Assembly: GCA_039930045.1 (NCBI GenBank)
Contig: JBDSQB010000018.1
Coordinates: 62,001 to 126,000, forward strand
Length of the DNA: 64,000 bases
Direction of reading: 5' to 3'
DNA from: Chthoniobacterales bacterium
Lineage (GTDB): Bacteria; Verrucomicrobiota; Verrucomicrobiia; Chthoniobacterales; DASVRZ01
A model generated the notes under the pieces. It was not told the DNA's origin. It made no database searches and worked only from the letters and a program-made list of their open reading frames with translations. Shown here in pieces: positions 26,140 to 35,721 of the stretch; the first letter of the stretch is position 1; the number at the start of each line of letters is the position of its first letter. Both the position numbers and the translations under genes were made by a program.

Positions 26140-29100
26140 ATGTTTACGAAACTCCTGATCGCCAACCGCGGTGCCATCTCACGCCGCATCTCGCGCACTC
26201 TGAAAAATATGAACATCGGCAGTGTCGCCGTGTTCTCGGAGGCAGACGCGGACTCGATCCATGTGCGCGAGGCGGACGAATCCATTTTGTTAGGACCAGC
26301 GGCTGTTTCGGAAAGCTATCTTCGCGTCGATAAAATCCTGGAGGCTGCTTTGAAAACCGGCGCTGGAGCGATCCATCCGGGTTACGGTTTTCTCAGCGAA
26401 AACGCAGACTTTGCGGAAGCTTGTGAGAACGCCGGAATCGCCTTTGCAGGGCCGACTCCGAGTCAGATGCGAGTCTTCGGCCTTAAGCACACCGCGCGCG
26501 AAATCGCCGGCAAATGCGGAGTTCCCTTACTCCCCGGAACCGGGCTTCTGGAAAATGCTAACATAGCTGCCGATGCGGCGGAAAAGATCGGCTTTCCAGT
26601 CATGCTCAAGAGCACCGCAGGCGGCGGCGGCATTGGAATGAAAGTCTGCTGGAGCCGCGAGGAATTGCTGGAAGCATTCGCCACGGTCGAACGAATGAGC
26701 CAGAATAACTTCAAGGAATCCGGCATTTTTCTGGAGAAATTTGTCGCTCATGCCCGACACATCGAGGTGCAAATCTTCGGCGATGGCAAAGGCCGCGTCG
26801 TGGCTTTGGGCGAGCGTGATTGCTCTGCGCAACGCCGCAACCAGAAAGTGATCGAAGAGACGCCAGCTCCTAACATCAACGATGAGCAGCGCGCTCAGCT
26901 TTTCGCGGCGGCGGTTCAGTTGGGGGAGGCGGTGAATTATCGTTCGGCGGGCACAGTCGAGTTTGTCTTCGATGCAGACAGCGGCGAGTTCTATTTTCTT
27001 GAGGTAAACACACGGCTGCAAGTAGAGCACGGCGTGACCGAGGAAGTCTGTGGAATCGATCTGGTCGAGTGGATGGTTCGTCTCGCGCAGGGCGATGTTA
27101 GTTTCCTGGACGAGTATGTTAGCAGGTCTGCGGGACATTCCATTCAAGTTCGCATCTATGCGGAAGATCCGGCGAAAAATTTCCAACCGAGTTGCGGTCT
27201 GCTCACCGAGGTTCGAGTCGATCCTGCGGCGCGTTGCGAAACGTGGGTCGAGAGTGGAACGGAAGTCACGCCCTACTACGATCCGATGCTGGCGAAGATC
27301 ATCGTTCATGCAGCGGACCGTCCTACCGCCATCGCCAGAATGCAGGCGGTTCTGGCCAGCTCCAGTTTTGCTGGCATTGAGACGAACCTCGACTACCTGC
27401 GCATGGTCGTCGCGACGCCGGAATTTTCCGAAGGCCGCATCATCACCCGCTCGCTGGCTGATCTGACTTACACGCCGCTCACGATTGACGTTCTGGAGGC
27501 GGGCGCGATGACCACGGTGCAGGATTATCCAGGCCGCGTCGGCTACTGGAATGTCGGCGTGCCTCCGTCCGGCCCGATGGACCCGCTGGCGCATCGGCTG
27601 GCAAATCGTTTGTTAGGAAACGCGCCAACTGCCGCGACTTTGGAAGTGGTCATGACGGGGCCGACGCTTCGTTTCAACCATGCGACTAGCATTGCGATCT
27701 GCGGCGCGGATTTTCAAGTGGAGTTAGATGGGAATCCACTGCCTCTCTGGCAATCGGTCGCGGTCGCGGCGGGCAGCAAGCTGCGCATGCGCAACATCAC
27801 CGGCCCCGGTGCTCGTGGTTATATTGCCGTCGCTGGTGGATTCGATGTTCCGCTCTATCTTGGCAGTCGCTCGACTTTTACTTTGGGGAAATTTGGCGGC
27901 CATGGTGGACGCGCCTTGCGTCCGGGCGACGTGCTTCATTTCTTTGGCGGCACATCCGAATCTAACTCCGCACAGCCTCTGGTGTATGCTAACCATTGGC
28001 AAATCGGCGTGCTTTACGGTCCTCACGGTGCGCCGGACTTTTTCACGGACGACGACATTGAGATATTCTTCAGCACCGACTGGAAAGTTCACTACAACTC
28101 GAATCCAACTGGTGTCCGCCTGATTGGACCCAAACCCAAGTTTGCGCGCACGGACGGTGGTGAGGCTGGGTTGCATCCTTCTAACATTCACGACAACGCC
28201 TACGCCGTCGGAACAGTCGATTTTACCGGGGACATGCCGATCATTCTCGGACCCGATGGACCGAGTCTGGGCGGCTTTGTTTGTCCGGCGACGATTGTGC
28301 AGGCGGAACTCTGGAAAATGGGACAGCTCAAGGCGGGCGACACGGTGCGTTTCATTCCTCTGACTCACCAGAAAGCGGTGGAACTCGAGTCTGCGCAGGA
28401 TGCGTCGATCTTGAATCTAACATCGCTCGAAGGTGATGGTTTTCCTGAACTAACATCGCTGCCGTCGCCGGTATTATTTCACCGGCCAGCGGGGGAGAAT
28501 CGAATCGAAGTCCGCCACCGCGTCTCGGGCGACAAATATCTTCTGGTGGAATATGGACCGCTAGTACTAGACATTGCCCTGCGCTTCCGGGTTCACGCGT
28601 TGATGCAGTGGCTGGAGCACAGCCAGATATTAGGAATTATCGACCTCACGCCAGGCATTCGCTCGCTCCAGATTCACTACGATTCCCGCGCGCTGCCGTT
28701 GCATGAGCTGACATCGCTGCTTCGGGCGGCGGAAATGGAACTCCCGCCGACGGATCAGATCGAAGTGCCGTCGCGCATCGTGCATTTGCCATTGTCCTGG
28801 GATGACCCGGCGACGCGACTAGCCATTGAGAAATACATCCAGTCGGTGCGCGCCGACGCGCCGTGGTGCCCGAGCAACATCGAATTTATCCGGCGCATCA
28901 ATGGGCTTTCTAACATCGACGAAGTGCGAGACATCGTCTTTAACGCCAGCTATCTGGTGCTCGGTTTAGGTGACGTTTATCTTGGAGCGCCTGTCGCCAC
29001 GCCGCTCGATCCGCGACATCGACTCGTGACCACCAAATACAATCCGGCCCGCACCTGGACGCCGGAAAACGCGGTCGGCATCGGCGGCGCCTACATGTGC

Positions 29101-29721
29101 GTCTATGGAATGGAAGGGCCGGGCGGCTATCAATTCGTTGGGCGCACCGTGCAGATGTGGAACGCTTGGCGTGCGACTTCTAACTTCACTGGCGGCAAAC
29201 CGTGGCTGCTGCGTTTCTTCGATCAAGTGCGCTTCTATCCGGTGACGGCGGGCGAGCTTTTGCAGCATCGGGCTGATTTTTTGAATGGCCGGTTTGTGGT
29301 TAGAACCGAGGAGGAAACTTTCCGGCTCGCCGATTACACGGCATTTTTAGAACGCGAGTCGGATTCGATTGCGGAGTTTCGTTTGAAGCAGCGCAGTGCC
29401 TTTGCCGAGGAGCGCGACCGCTGGGTGGCTGCCGGTCAAAATATCGCGGCCAGTGAGCCAGAACCCGAGATCATTTCCGAGGAACTCGTCCTGCCGCCGG
29501 GTGGACGCGCGGTGGCAGCGCATTTGCCGGGCAGCATCTGGCAGGTGCTGGTGAATGAGGGCGAGACTGTGGCCGAGGGCGACAAATTGCTCATTATCGA
29601 ATCCATGAAGATGGAAACGGCCATTACGGCTCCTTGCGCGGGACTGGTTAGTCAGTTGTTAGTCGCCAAGGGTCGCACCGTCGATCCGGGGCAGAACTTG
29701 CTTGTACTGATAGAAACCTAA
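26140..29721 (+). CDS. Urea/guanidine carboxylase, biotin-dependent
   Basis: 1193 residues in the single-chain order of this family. The biotin carboxylase domain (1-450) starts [16 protein letters not shown] and has the ATP-grasp loop [11 protein letters not shown] and [17 protein letters not shown] carboxyltransferase region follows with an AHS2/KipA-like domain (about 470-770, [21 protein letters not shown]) and an AHS1/KipI-like domain (about 810-1010). The biotinyl domain carries the biotin attachment Lys in ESMKMETAI near residue 1157. It carboxylates urea to allophanate, or guanidine to carboxyguanidine where DUF1989 partners are present, as here. The start at 26140 follows the DUF1989 stop by 2 bp; the frame is open further upstream without similarity. 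Confidence 0.88.
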   Translation: MFTKLLIANRGAISRRISRTLKNMNIGSVAVFSEADADSIHVREADESILLGPAAVSESYLRVDKILEAALKTGAGAIHPGYGFLSENADFAEACENAGIAFAGPTPSQMRVFGLKHTAREIAGKCGVPLLPGTGLLENANIAADAAEKIGFPVMLKSTAGGGGIGMKVCWSREELLEAFATVERMSQNNFKESGIFLEKFVAHARHIEVQIFGDGKGRVVALGERDCSAQRRNQKVIEETPAPNINDEQRAQLFAAAVQLGEAVNYRSAGTVEFVFDADSGEFYFLEVNTRLQVEHGVTEEVCGIDLVEWMVRLAQGDVSFLDEYVSRSAGHSIQVRIYAEDPAKNFQPSCGLLTEVRVDPAARCETWVESGTEVTPYYDPMLAKIIVHAADRPTAIARMQAVLASSSFAGIETNLDYLRMVVATPEFSEGRIITRSLADLTYTPLTIDVLEAGAMTTVQDYPGRVGYWNVGVPPSGPMDPLAHRLANRLLGNAPTAATLEVVMTGPTLRFNHATSIAICGADFQVELDGNPLPLWQSVAVAAGSKLRMRNITGPGARGYIAVAGGFDVPLYLGSRSTFTLGKFGGHGGRALRPGDVLHFFGGTSESNSAQPLVYANHWQIGVLYGPHGAPDFFTDDDIEIFFSTDWKVHYNSNPTGVRLIGPKPKFARTDGGEAGLHPSNIHDNAYAVGTVDFTGDMPIILGPDGPSLGGFVCPATIVQAELWKMGQLKAGDTVRFIPLTHQKAVELESAQDASILNLTSLEGDGFPELTSLPSPVLFHRPAGENRIEVRHRVSGDKYLLVEYGPLVLDIALRFRVHALMQWLEHSQILGIIDLTPGIRSLQIHYDSRALPLHELTSLLRAAEMELPPTDQIEVPSRIVHLPLSWDDPATRLAIEKYIQSVRADAPWCPSNIEFIRRINGLSNIDEVRDIVFNASYLVLGLGDVYLGAPVATPLDPRHRLVTTKYNPARTWTPENAVGIGGAYMCVYGMEGPGGYQFVGRTVQMWNAWRATSNFTGGKPWLLRFFDQVRFYPVTAGELLQHRADFLNGRFVVRTEEETFRLADYTAFLERESDSIAEFRLKQRSAFAEERDRWVAAGQNIAASEPEPEIISEELVLPPGGRAVAAHLPGSIWQVLVNEGETVAEGDKLLIIESMKMETAITAPCAGLVSQLLVAKGRTVDPGQNLLVLIET

Positions 29722-30113
29722 CCCGCCGCACCTTTCGACTTATAGGCGCGCCAGCCGCCAAATTCCGTGATCTCCCGCTGGCCTTCGCACAGAATCGGCT
29801 CTGCTAGTACTCCCAGGACTTCCACTCCGCTTTGCAGCAAGACTTTTCCGATGCTAAGGCCGGGCGGTTCCTTCAACAAAATATCCGCAAGCCCGGCGGG
29901 CGGCACGGCCCAGACTTCCAAAGCCACGGAGACACCGCCGGTCGCGACTCGCACCATTCCGGGGTGACGATCCCCGATGGAGTAGAGTCGATAGGCGGGC
30001 ACGGTGGCGTCTTCGCGAACGAAAACCGCTCCTGCGGCCAGCATGTTGGGGTTGAGTTCCAGGCCGCGCATGAGCGTGCCGTTGACAGCGAGGTGGACGA
30101 GTTTTTCGGACAT
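29718..30113 (-). CDS. Stand-alone allophanate hydrolase C-terminal domain protein
   Basis: 131 residues matching the C-terminal, gamma-glutamylcyclotransferase-like domain of allophanate hydrolase. Visible are [49 protein letters not shown] and [10 protein letters not shown]. In full-length AtzF enzymes this domain follows an amidase domain and handles the N-carboxycarbamate product. The amidase part is not present anywhere in the window. The gene converges on the carboxylase gene with a 4-bp overlap. The frame continues 38 codons upstream of ATG 30113, but the family normally starts with the short [12 protein letters not shown] segment. Confidence 0.75.
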   Translation of the reverse strand: MSEKLVHLAVNGTLMRGLELNPNMLAAGAVFVREDATVPAYRLYSIGDRHPGMVRVATGGVSVALEVWAVPPAGLADILLKEPPGLSIGKVLLQSGVEVLGVLAEPILCEGQREITEFGGWRAYKSKGAAG

Positions 30114-30204
30114 TTCGCAGAGTGCATTCCGTGGCTTTTCTACGTCAAGCGGGGAATGGAAAATGGCACGCTTGCACTGTGTAATTTCGGAGTAAGCTAA
30201 TGTT

Positions 30205-32772
30205 ATGCGTATCGACCGGTTTACCACAAAAATGCAGGAGGCGCTGCAAGCGGCTCAGGATCTCGCCTCGAAATCCGACCACTCCCAGATCGACAACGAG
30301 CATTTTCTCCTCGCGCTGCTCGGGCAAAGCGACGGCGTGGCGCGTCCGCTGCTCGAAAAGCTGGGCGTCTCCGTTTCCAGCCTCGAACAGCGGCTCGAAG
30401 ATGCGCTGGCGAAGCGGGCGAAAGTCTCCGGCGGCGCACAGGCCGGGCTGACTTCCGAGCTGACGCAGGTGCTGAATGCCGCTGAGGGCGAGATGACGAA
30501 ACTCAAGGACGAATACACCAGCGCGGAGCATTATTTGCTGGCTCTGGCGGACTCGAAAAACTCGGTGGCGAGATTGCTGTCCGACTCCGGTGTAAAGCGC
30601 GACGGGCTGATGAAAGCGCTGGTGGAATTGCGCGGCTCGCAGCGAGTGACGGATCAAAATCCCGAGGGGAAATATCAGACGCTGGAGAAATATGGGCGCG
30701 ACCTGACCGCCGCCGCGCGCCGTGGGAAGATCGACCCGGTGATCGGGCGCGATAACGAGATTCGCCGCGTGATGCAGGTGCTCTCGCGCCGCACAAAAAA
30801 CAACCCGGTGCTGATCGGAGAACCGGGCGTGGGCAAGACCGCGATCGCGGAAGGATTGGCGAGAAGAATCGTCAGCGGCGACGTGCCAGAATCGCTCAAG
30901 AACAAGCGCATTATTAGCATGGACATCGGGTCGATGATCGCGGGTGCGAAATACCGCGGAGAATTCGAGGATCGGCTGAAGGCGTTTCTCAAGGAAGTGA
31001 CCGATTCGCAGGGAGAGATCATTCTTTTCATCGACGAGTTGCATACGATTGTAGGCGCGGGAGCGAGCGAGGGGGCGGTGGATGCGTCGAATATGTTGAA
31101 GCCACAACTGGCGCGCGGCGAGTTGCGGACGATTGGCGCGACGACGCTCAATGAATACAAGAAATACATCGAGAAGGACGCTGCGCTGGAACGCCGTTTT
31201 CAGCCGGTGCTGGTCGGCGAGCCAAGCGTGGAGGACACGGTGGCGATCTTGCGCGGATTGAAAGAACGCTACGAAGTACATCACGGCGTGCGCATTCAAG
31301 ATTCCGCGTTGGTGGCGGCGGCGGTGCTCTCGAATCGCTACATCTCGGATCGTTTTCTGCCCGACAAAGCCGTCGATCTGGTCGATGAGGCGGCGTCGCG
31401 GTTAAAGATCGAAATCGAATCGATGCCGACTGAACTCGACGTGATCGAGCGCTCGATCATGCAGGACGAAATGGAGCGTCAGGCGTTGCTCAAAGAGACC
31501 GATCCGGCGAGCAAGGAACGGCTGGCCAAGATCGAGCGCGAGCTGGCAGACCTGCGTGAAAAATCCAGTGCGCTCAAGGCCGAATGGCAAAAAGAAAAAT
31601 CCGTTCTCGCCGATCAGCGCAAGGCCAAGGAGCAACTCGAGGCGCTGCGCACCGAGCTGGAGCAAGCCCAGCGGCGGGGCGATCTGGCAAAGGCGAGCGA
31701 GATTCAATACGGTCGCATTCCCGATCTCGAAAAACAGTTGGAAGCGGACGATGTTCATTCGAAAAATCCGGCGCGATTGTTGCGCGAGGAAGTAACCGAG
31801 GAGGACATCGCGCAAGTGGTCGCGAGCTGGACCGGCATTCCCGTTTCACGTTTGCAGGAAGGTGAGCGGCAGAAGCTTGTGCAGATGGAGGAACGCCTCG
31901 GGCAGCGCGTCATCGGGCAGCGTCAGGCGATCAAAGCGGTGGCGAATGCGGTGCGGCGTTCGCGAGCGGGTTTGCAGGACGAAAATCGCCCCATCGGCTC
32001 GTTCATTTTCCTGGGGCCGACCGGGGTGGGAAAGACGGAACTCAGCCGCGCGCTGGCCGAGTTTCTCTTCGATGACGAGAGCGCCATAATCCGCATCGAC
32101 ATGAGCGAGTACATGGAGAAACACACCGTCGCCCGCTTGATTGGAGCGCCTCCGGGTTACATCGGTTACGAGGAGGGCGGGCAACTCAGCGAGGCCGTTC
32201 GTCGCAAGCCGTATTCGGTGATTTTGTTCGACGAAATTGAGAAGGCGCACGCGGACGTTTTCAACGTCCTTCTGCAAGTGCTGGATGACGGGCGCATCAC
32301 GGACGGGCAGGGGCGCACGGTGGATTTCAAGAACGCGGTCATCATCATGACATCGAACATCGGGTCGCAATTCATCCTCGAAGCTGGCGACAATGCCGAG
32401 CAGCGGGAGGCGCTCGTCATGGAGGCCTTGCGCCGCCATTTCCGACCGGAGTTCCTCAATCGCATCGACGAGACGATCATCTTCGACCGGCTCACGGAAT
32501 CGGACCTAACTCAAATTGTCGATATCCAAGTGGCTCGCCTGACCAAACGACTCGCGAGTCAGAAGCTCACCCTGCGTCTCACCGACGCCGCGCGGCACGT
32601 TTTGGCCACCGACGGCTACGATCCCGCCTATGGCGCGCGTCCGTTGAAACGCACCATCCAGAGGGAAATCCTGGACCCTCTCAGTCTGGAAATTCTCGAC
32701 GGACGGTTTCTGGAAGGTCAGACTATCGAGGCCGATGCGGTGGAAGGAAAAATTGTCTTCCGCAGCGTGTGA
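30205..32772 (+). CDS. clpB: ATP-dependent disaggregase ClpB
   Basis: 855 residues with the full ClpB layout. The N-domain (1-145) starts [21 protein letters not shown]1 has Walker [10 protein letters not shown] at about 207 and Walker [10 protein letters not shown]. The middle coiled-coil domain lies at about 400-520 ([27 protein letters not shown]). AAA2 has GPTGVGKTE near 609 and [10 protein letters not shown]. It rescues aggregated proteins together with DnaK. A protease-docking IGF/L loop was not noticed, consistent with ClpB rather than ClpA or ClpC. Codon use returns to the genome norm, without the CTAAC enrichment of its left neighbour. Confidence 0.95.
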   Translation: MRIDRFTTKMQEALQAAQDLASKSDHSQIDNEHFLLALLGQSDGVARPLLEKLGVSVSSLEQRLEDALAKRAKVSGGAQAGLTSELTQVLNAAEGEMTKLKDEYTSAEHYLLALADSKNSVARLLSDSGVKRDGLMKALVELRGSQRVTDQNPEGKYQTLEKYGRDLTAAARRGKIDPVIGRDNEIRRVMQVLSRRTKNNPVLIGEPGVGKTAIAEGLARRIVSGDVPESLKNKRIISMDIGSMIAGAKYRGEFEDRLKAFLKEVTDSQGEIILFIDELHTIVGAGASEGAVDASNMLKPQLARGELRTIGATTLNEYKKYIEKDAALERRFQPVLVGEPSVEDTVAILRGLKERYEVHHGVRIQDSALVAAAVLSNRYISDRFLPDKAVDLVDEAASRLKIEIESMPTELDVIERSIMQDEMERQALLKETDPASKERLAKIERELADLREKSSALKAEWQKEKSVLADQRKAKEQLEALRTELEQAQRRGDLAKASEIQYGRIPDLEKQLEADDVHSKNPARLLREEVTEEDIAQVVASWTGIPVSRLQEGERQKLVQMEERLGQRVIGQRQAIKAVANAVRRSRAGLQDENRPIGSFIFLGPTGVGKTELSRALAEFLFDDESAIIRIDMSEYMEKHTVARLIGAPPGYIGYEEGGQLSEAVRRKPYSVILFDEIEKAHADVFNVLLQVLDDGRITDGQGRTVDFKNAVIIMTSNIGSQFILEAGDNAEQREALVMEALRRHFRPEFLNRIDETIIFDRLTESDLTQIVDIQVARLTKRLASQKLTLRLTDAARHVLATDGYDPAYGARPLKRTIQREILDPLSLEILDGRFLEGQTIEADAVEGKIVFRSV

Positions 32773-32837
32773 CGGGCCACTCTGGCAGAGAATAGGCGTT
32801 GATCTTTTAGACGAGGGGTGGAATCCTCCCATCCGCC

Positions 32838-32922
32838 GCCGCTGTGGCGAAATGGCAGACGCACCGGACTTAAAATCCGTTGGGATTCACCTCCCGTGCC
32901 GGTTCGAGTCCGGCCAGCGGCA
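32838..32922 (+). tRNA. tRNA-Leu (anticodon TAA)
   Basis: 85 nt. The acceptor stem GCCGCTG (32838-32844) pairs with CAGCGGC (32915-32921), and A32922 is the discriminator; CCA is not encoded. The anticodon loop CTTAAAA gives TAA. A long variable arm (TTGGGATTCACCTCCCG) is typical of class II tRNA-Leu, and the T-loop reads GGTTCGAGTCC. The 27-43 pair of the anticodon stem is mismatched (C with T). Its 3' half is repeated in degenerate form at 35722-35778, marking it as an integration site. Confidence 0.93.
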
Positions 32923-32946
32923 CCCTATCTCAGAGTAATTCTTAGG

Positions 32947-33142
32947 CTAAATGTCCTTAAGGGGGGATGCGTTGACCCGAGCCGGTTCAATCAGCCGGCA
33001 AAGCTGTTCTCCATCAATCAGCTCCAGCGGTTTACCTTGAGCAAGTGCTCCGGCATCTGGGGGCATCTGGGGTATAAACTCCACTGGTGACGAAAATAGC
33101 GCCGTCAGCTTTCTCAGCGACCATGATTCCATACAGCTCACG
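32947..33142 (-). pseudogene. Fossil of an Mrr-like restriction endonuclease C-terminus
   Basis: Read leftward from 33142 the DNA gives RELYGIMVAEKADGAIFV then TSGVYTPDA, the typical end of an Mrr-type restriction endonuclease domain. It is then interrupted by a frameshift and resumes as ALAQGKPLELIDGEQLCRLIE. The shift is explained exactly by a 10-bp tandem duplication (two copies of GGCATCTGGG at 33052-33061 and 33062-33071). Removing one copy restores a continuous reading. The N-terminal part, including the catalytic D-ExK region, is not recognisable upstream. It is a decayed gene in the tRNA-linked island. Confidence 0.65.
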
Positions 33143-33379
33143 CCTCCGCCATTTTCAGTGACGCCAAAGCCCTGTCTGCAGTTGCCTCACCATTCAGCAA
33201 TTCGAACTGTGCCAACTCAAATCCCCATACAGTGACGGCTATAAATGGGCCGGTTTTTCCAACGATACGAGACAGGAAAAAGCGGCTAATGCCTACTGAA
33301 AAAGAGCGTGGATCTTATTGAAAATTGCGGTTTCCTTCGTCGCAAATTGCAGCAGACGATATTGCGCAGGAATTGTCTG
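33143..33379. other. Intergenic, decayed island DNA
   Basis: Between the Mrr fossil and the glycosidase-like gene. I see no open frame with family features on either strand. The stretch 33150-33250 may be further worn sequence of the restriction gene, but its frames are broken and I cannot prove it. No tRNA, hairpin terminator or repeat was noticed. Confidence 0.4.
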
Positions 33380-34678
33380 CTAATTCGGCAGAACGAATAG
33401 TCTCCCGTCGCCCGCTCCTAACGAAAGCTGTAGTCCCTCAAGCTCCGGGCTGTCATCGATAACCGGGTTTAGCTGGCCAGTCGCTTTGTCCACTTCCATC
33501 ACTTGAGTCGGGTCGGCTTCAAACTCGACCGTCGGCCATGCCGTGTAGGAGTAGTTGTGGTTGAGGATGAGCACGGCCCGTTTTCCGTCCTTACCCTTAA
33601 AGGCTCCCACGATGAATTCCCCTTCCGGGTCGCCGTGGACTTTGGTAATCGATTTGACCGGCGATCCGGCCAGCGTCTTGGCGGTCCTTTTGCCAGTATT
33701 CACCCGGTAAACTCCAGTACTCGTCAGGCTCATCAGAGTCGGCCCCAAGTGCTTCAGTTCACCGTTGATCCGCCTCGCTTCGTCCCAATGTCGGGTTTTC
33801 CGCCCCTCTGCGGTGATGAGCGCGCCCCCTTTAGGAAACTCGCCTTTTCCTGCCGCACCTTTTCCCGGAGTCCAGTAGCAAAAATACAAAACCCCTTTGG
33901 CTCCGTAGGCGACAGACGTGTAAATCTGCCAGCGGATCTGGGCCTCGGTCGGGTCGATCCTGTCGTTGAACGGCATGGAGTAGAAGAAATTCCAAAAAGG
34001 AATGCCCGCGAGCAACGAGTGCTTGCGCATGGTTTCCAGATTCTCGCAATACGACTCCCTCGTATCCTGCTCGGGCCTCATTGATGGATAGTGGTCCATC
34101 GACAAGACCTGTGGCTTTACATCGCGAACGAACTTCGCCACGTAGTCATCGTAGTTTCGGGCGCCAAGCTGCTCGGGTGTCGCGTAGTTCGGAAACAGAT
34201 TGATGTAACCCAATCGTCCCGGACGAGCCTTGTAGATCGCCTGCATATTTTTGGCAAGGGCCGGGAAGACCTTCGCGTTTGGCTCATCAATCATCAAATA
34301 TCCCCAGCAAGCCTCGTCCTCGGGAAATGTGTCCGGCGATCCAGTGGCATTCACGATGGCCTTCAACCCGTTTAGTTTGCACAGCTCCAGCTGCTTGGGG
34401 ATGTCTGGGGTAGAAATCGCGATAACCAAGCTAAGATTCGCTTCGGCGATGTCTTTGTAATAGGTGGCCCCATCGGCATCGGAGGCGGGCGGCTCCACCC
34501 ACAAGCCAATCGCAAAACGGTCTTGGACAAATCCCGGAGCTGCCGTTTGCGCCATGGTGATCGAACCGCAACCAAGACATAGCGCCATGGCACCTAGAGC
34601 CAGCAACTGACGGAAAATGCCTCGTAGAGAGGTTGGGTAGAATGGATTGACTGCGAAGTGCCGGGTTTCGTCTGTCAT
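33380..34678 (-). CDS. Secreted TIM-barrel glycosidase-like protein of unknown specificity
   Basis: About 432 residues. The N-terminus has a basic region then GIFRQLLALGAMALCLGCGSITMAQ, a signal peptide and possible lipobox (LGCG). The body reads like a beta/alpha barrel hydrolase: FAIGLWVEPP, CWGYLMIDEPN (acidic pair in a strand-end position), VLSMDHYPSM, GIPFWNFFYSMPFN and YGAKGVLYFCYWTPG. A C-terminal beta domain resembles the accessory sandwich of GH42-like proteins (AVLILNHNYSYTAWPTVEF, GDGRLFVLPN). I cannot place it in a numbered GH family. The frame is open to 34876, but the extension is unrelated, so ATG 34678 is used. A LacI-type palindrome lies 205 bp upstream. It lies between the tRNA-Leu gene and its 3' remnant. 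Confidence 0.6.
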   Translation of the reverse strand: MTDETRHFAVNPFYPTSLRGIFRQLLALGAMALCLGCGSITMAQTAAPGFVQDRFAIGLWVEPPASDADGATYYKDIAEANLSLVIAISTPDIPKQLELCKLNGLKAIVNATGSPDTFPEDEACWGYLMIDEPNAKVFPALAKNMQAIYKARPGRLGYINLFPNYATPEQLGARNYDDYVAKFVRDVKPQVLSMDHYPSMRPEQDTRESYCENLETMRKHSLLAGIPFWNFFYSMPFNDRIDPTEAQIRWQIYTSVAYGAKGVLYFCYWTPGKGAAGKGEFPKGGALITAEGRKTRHWDEARRINGELKHLGPTLMSLTSTGVYRVNTGKRTAKTLAGSPVKSITKVHGDPEGEFIVGAFKGKDGKRAVLILNHNYSYTAWPTVEFEADPTQVMEVDKATGQLNPVIDDSPELEGLQLSLGAGDGRLFVLPN

Positions 34679-34984
34679 AAGTTTATTTCGGGTTTTAGAT
34701 GAAGAGTCTCCCCGCGAGTGTGTTATGCGCCTTGCGATTAATAAAAGCGTTTTGCTCTGTAGCATTGCCTCTATGGCACTGGCGACAACTGAACAGATTG
34801 ACGCGCCCGAATGAAAGAATGTCGGGATATCCTTGAACGCGTTTGAAACGACTTGGGTATCGAGGAATATCGGCATTGATTAAAGTAGCGCTACTTACCT
34901 AGGAAGACAAAGACCCCAGTTTGGCGCGGAGTCAGCATTATACGTTATTATGAACGAATAGATGCACTTGCTGCGTACAACCCT
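34679..34984. other. Upstream region of the glycosidase-like gene
   Basis: About 300 bp with AT-rich promoter-like stretches (TTATACGTTATTATG near 34938-34952) and the 14-bp palindrome listed separately. On the minus strand, 34876 to 34679 could encode a 66-residue peptide beginning MPIFLDTQVVSNAFK. This faintly recalls the first strand of PIN-domain toxins (DTN-like) but runs into the next gene without the other PIN acidic motifs. I regard it as a possible remnant only. Confidence 0.35.
34883..34896. promoter_or_regulatory. LacI-type operator candidate (AAGTAGCGCTACTT)
   Basis: A perfect 14-bp palindrome centred on CpG, the geometry preferred by LacI/GalR family repressors. It lies 205 bp upstream of the leftward glycosidase-like gene. 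A LacI-family regulator is encoded 2.2 kb away at 37094-38137. I did not find the same word upstream of the large saccharolytic operon at 38138-38513, so the link to that regulator is a guess. Confidence 0.45.
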
Positions 34985-35475
34985 TTAATCAGACAACATC
35001 GCCTGAATCATTGAAGGCGCGTGTCCTTCCAGGCGGTTGTTCACAAAAAGAAATGACTTCCGATTCCTGCCTTGGCTCGCTCAATGAGGGTCTTGCCAGC
35101 CGCCCTCGCGTCATTGTTGACCTCTTTGATGCTGTTGTAGGGACTGAATGTTCACCGCCTGTGCATAAGAGCGGCCGGGCTTTAACAAAAAGCGCGCTAC
35201 CACAAAGTCTGTCGTCTGGCTGCCGTCCATTGCCAGTTGTTCGGAAAGCGGTGGCATTCGACTCCATAAGTTGAAAACATGCGCCGCTTGATGCGAGCGC
35301 ATGCGGGCAAAGTGTTCCGGGCGTGCAGGAGTGATTTGTTGCGAATCTCCACCCCATACTGCCAGGCTGCCGGCAAACTCCCAAGAAACCGGTCCATGGC
35401 CTCTACTAAGTCCCGATCGTGCTCAAAATCGCTCGGATGAAACTGGCTAAACTCAAAAATCAGAACACCCATGAA
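34985..35475 (-). pseudogene. DUF72 (YecE-like) gene, 5'-truncated and frameshifted
   Basis: Read leftward from about 35472 the frames in turn give LIFEFSQFHPSDFEHDRDLV and AAWQYGVEIRNKSLL; then (frame change) HVFNLWSRMPPLSEQL and FVVARFLLKPGRSYAQAV; then (frame change) SPYNSIKEVNNDARAAGKTL; then (frame change) RKSFLFVNNRLEGHAPSMI ending MLSD-stop at 34985. These are consecutive parts of the DUF72 family. At least three frameshifts and loss of about the first 100 residues make it a clear pseudogene. DUF72 function is unknown. It is part of the worn island. Confidence 0.75.
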
Positions 35476-35494
35476 TGAAACATACCGGGACAGG

Positions 35495-35517
35495 GTGTCA
35501 GGAATAGTTCCTCAAAC
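35495..35517. repeat. REP-like imperfect inverted repeat
   Basis: GTGTCAGGAA-TAG-TTCCTCAAAC pairs in 8 of 10 positions. The surrounding text (GGGACAGGGTGTCAGGAATAGTTCC, in pieces) looks like the end hairpin of Y1/REP-associated transposase elements, which usually read GTGTCAGGAA...TTCCTGACAC. No transposase gene is adjacent. The rest of 35476-35721 shows no gene. Confidence 0.4.
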
Positions 35518-35721
35518 TTTTCCGCATTGAGAAAATTGGGATTGATCTTCCCTGCCTTGGAGTATAGCGTCTTTTTTATGGTCTGTTAAAATATAGGGCC
35601 GGGGGAAAATAAGGGTTCTCGTCTTGGGAAGAAGATGAAGAAAGGGGGGGAGGGCGATGATTTTTACCAGAAGAGTAGGGTAGATAAACGGCAACGGAAA
35701 CATACTTCCCTCGTAGCGATA

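Larger units (their letters stand above)
15288..29820. other. Tract enriched in the pentamer CTAAC/GTTAG
   Basis: By eye I count about 57 copies of CTAAC or GTTAG here, roughly one per 250 bp. I count about 3 in the 15 kb to the left and about 14 in the 34 kb to the right. Copies lie in genes on both strands and in all codon phases (for example codon pairs NCT-AAC, CTA-ACN, GTT-AGN, TTA-GGN). On the coding strand CTAAC exceeds GTTAG by about 1.7 to 1 in both arms. CTAG tetramers are also more frequent. The edges coincide with cysN and the clpB promoter region, that is, with the nitrogen cluster. Confidence 0.7.

Noticed and set aside
15288-29820. Reading the CTAAC/GTTAG copies as intron branch points or telomere-like repeats
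   Set aside because: The copies are isolated pentamers inside intact bacterial genes, not tandem, and no splice signals or group II intron parts are nearby.
34679-34876. PIN-domain toxin upstream of the glycosidase-like gene
   Set aside because: Only the first strand (FLDTQVVSN) is suggestive; the other acidic residues are missing and the frame runs into the next gene.
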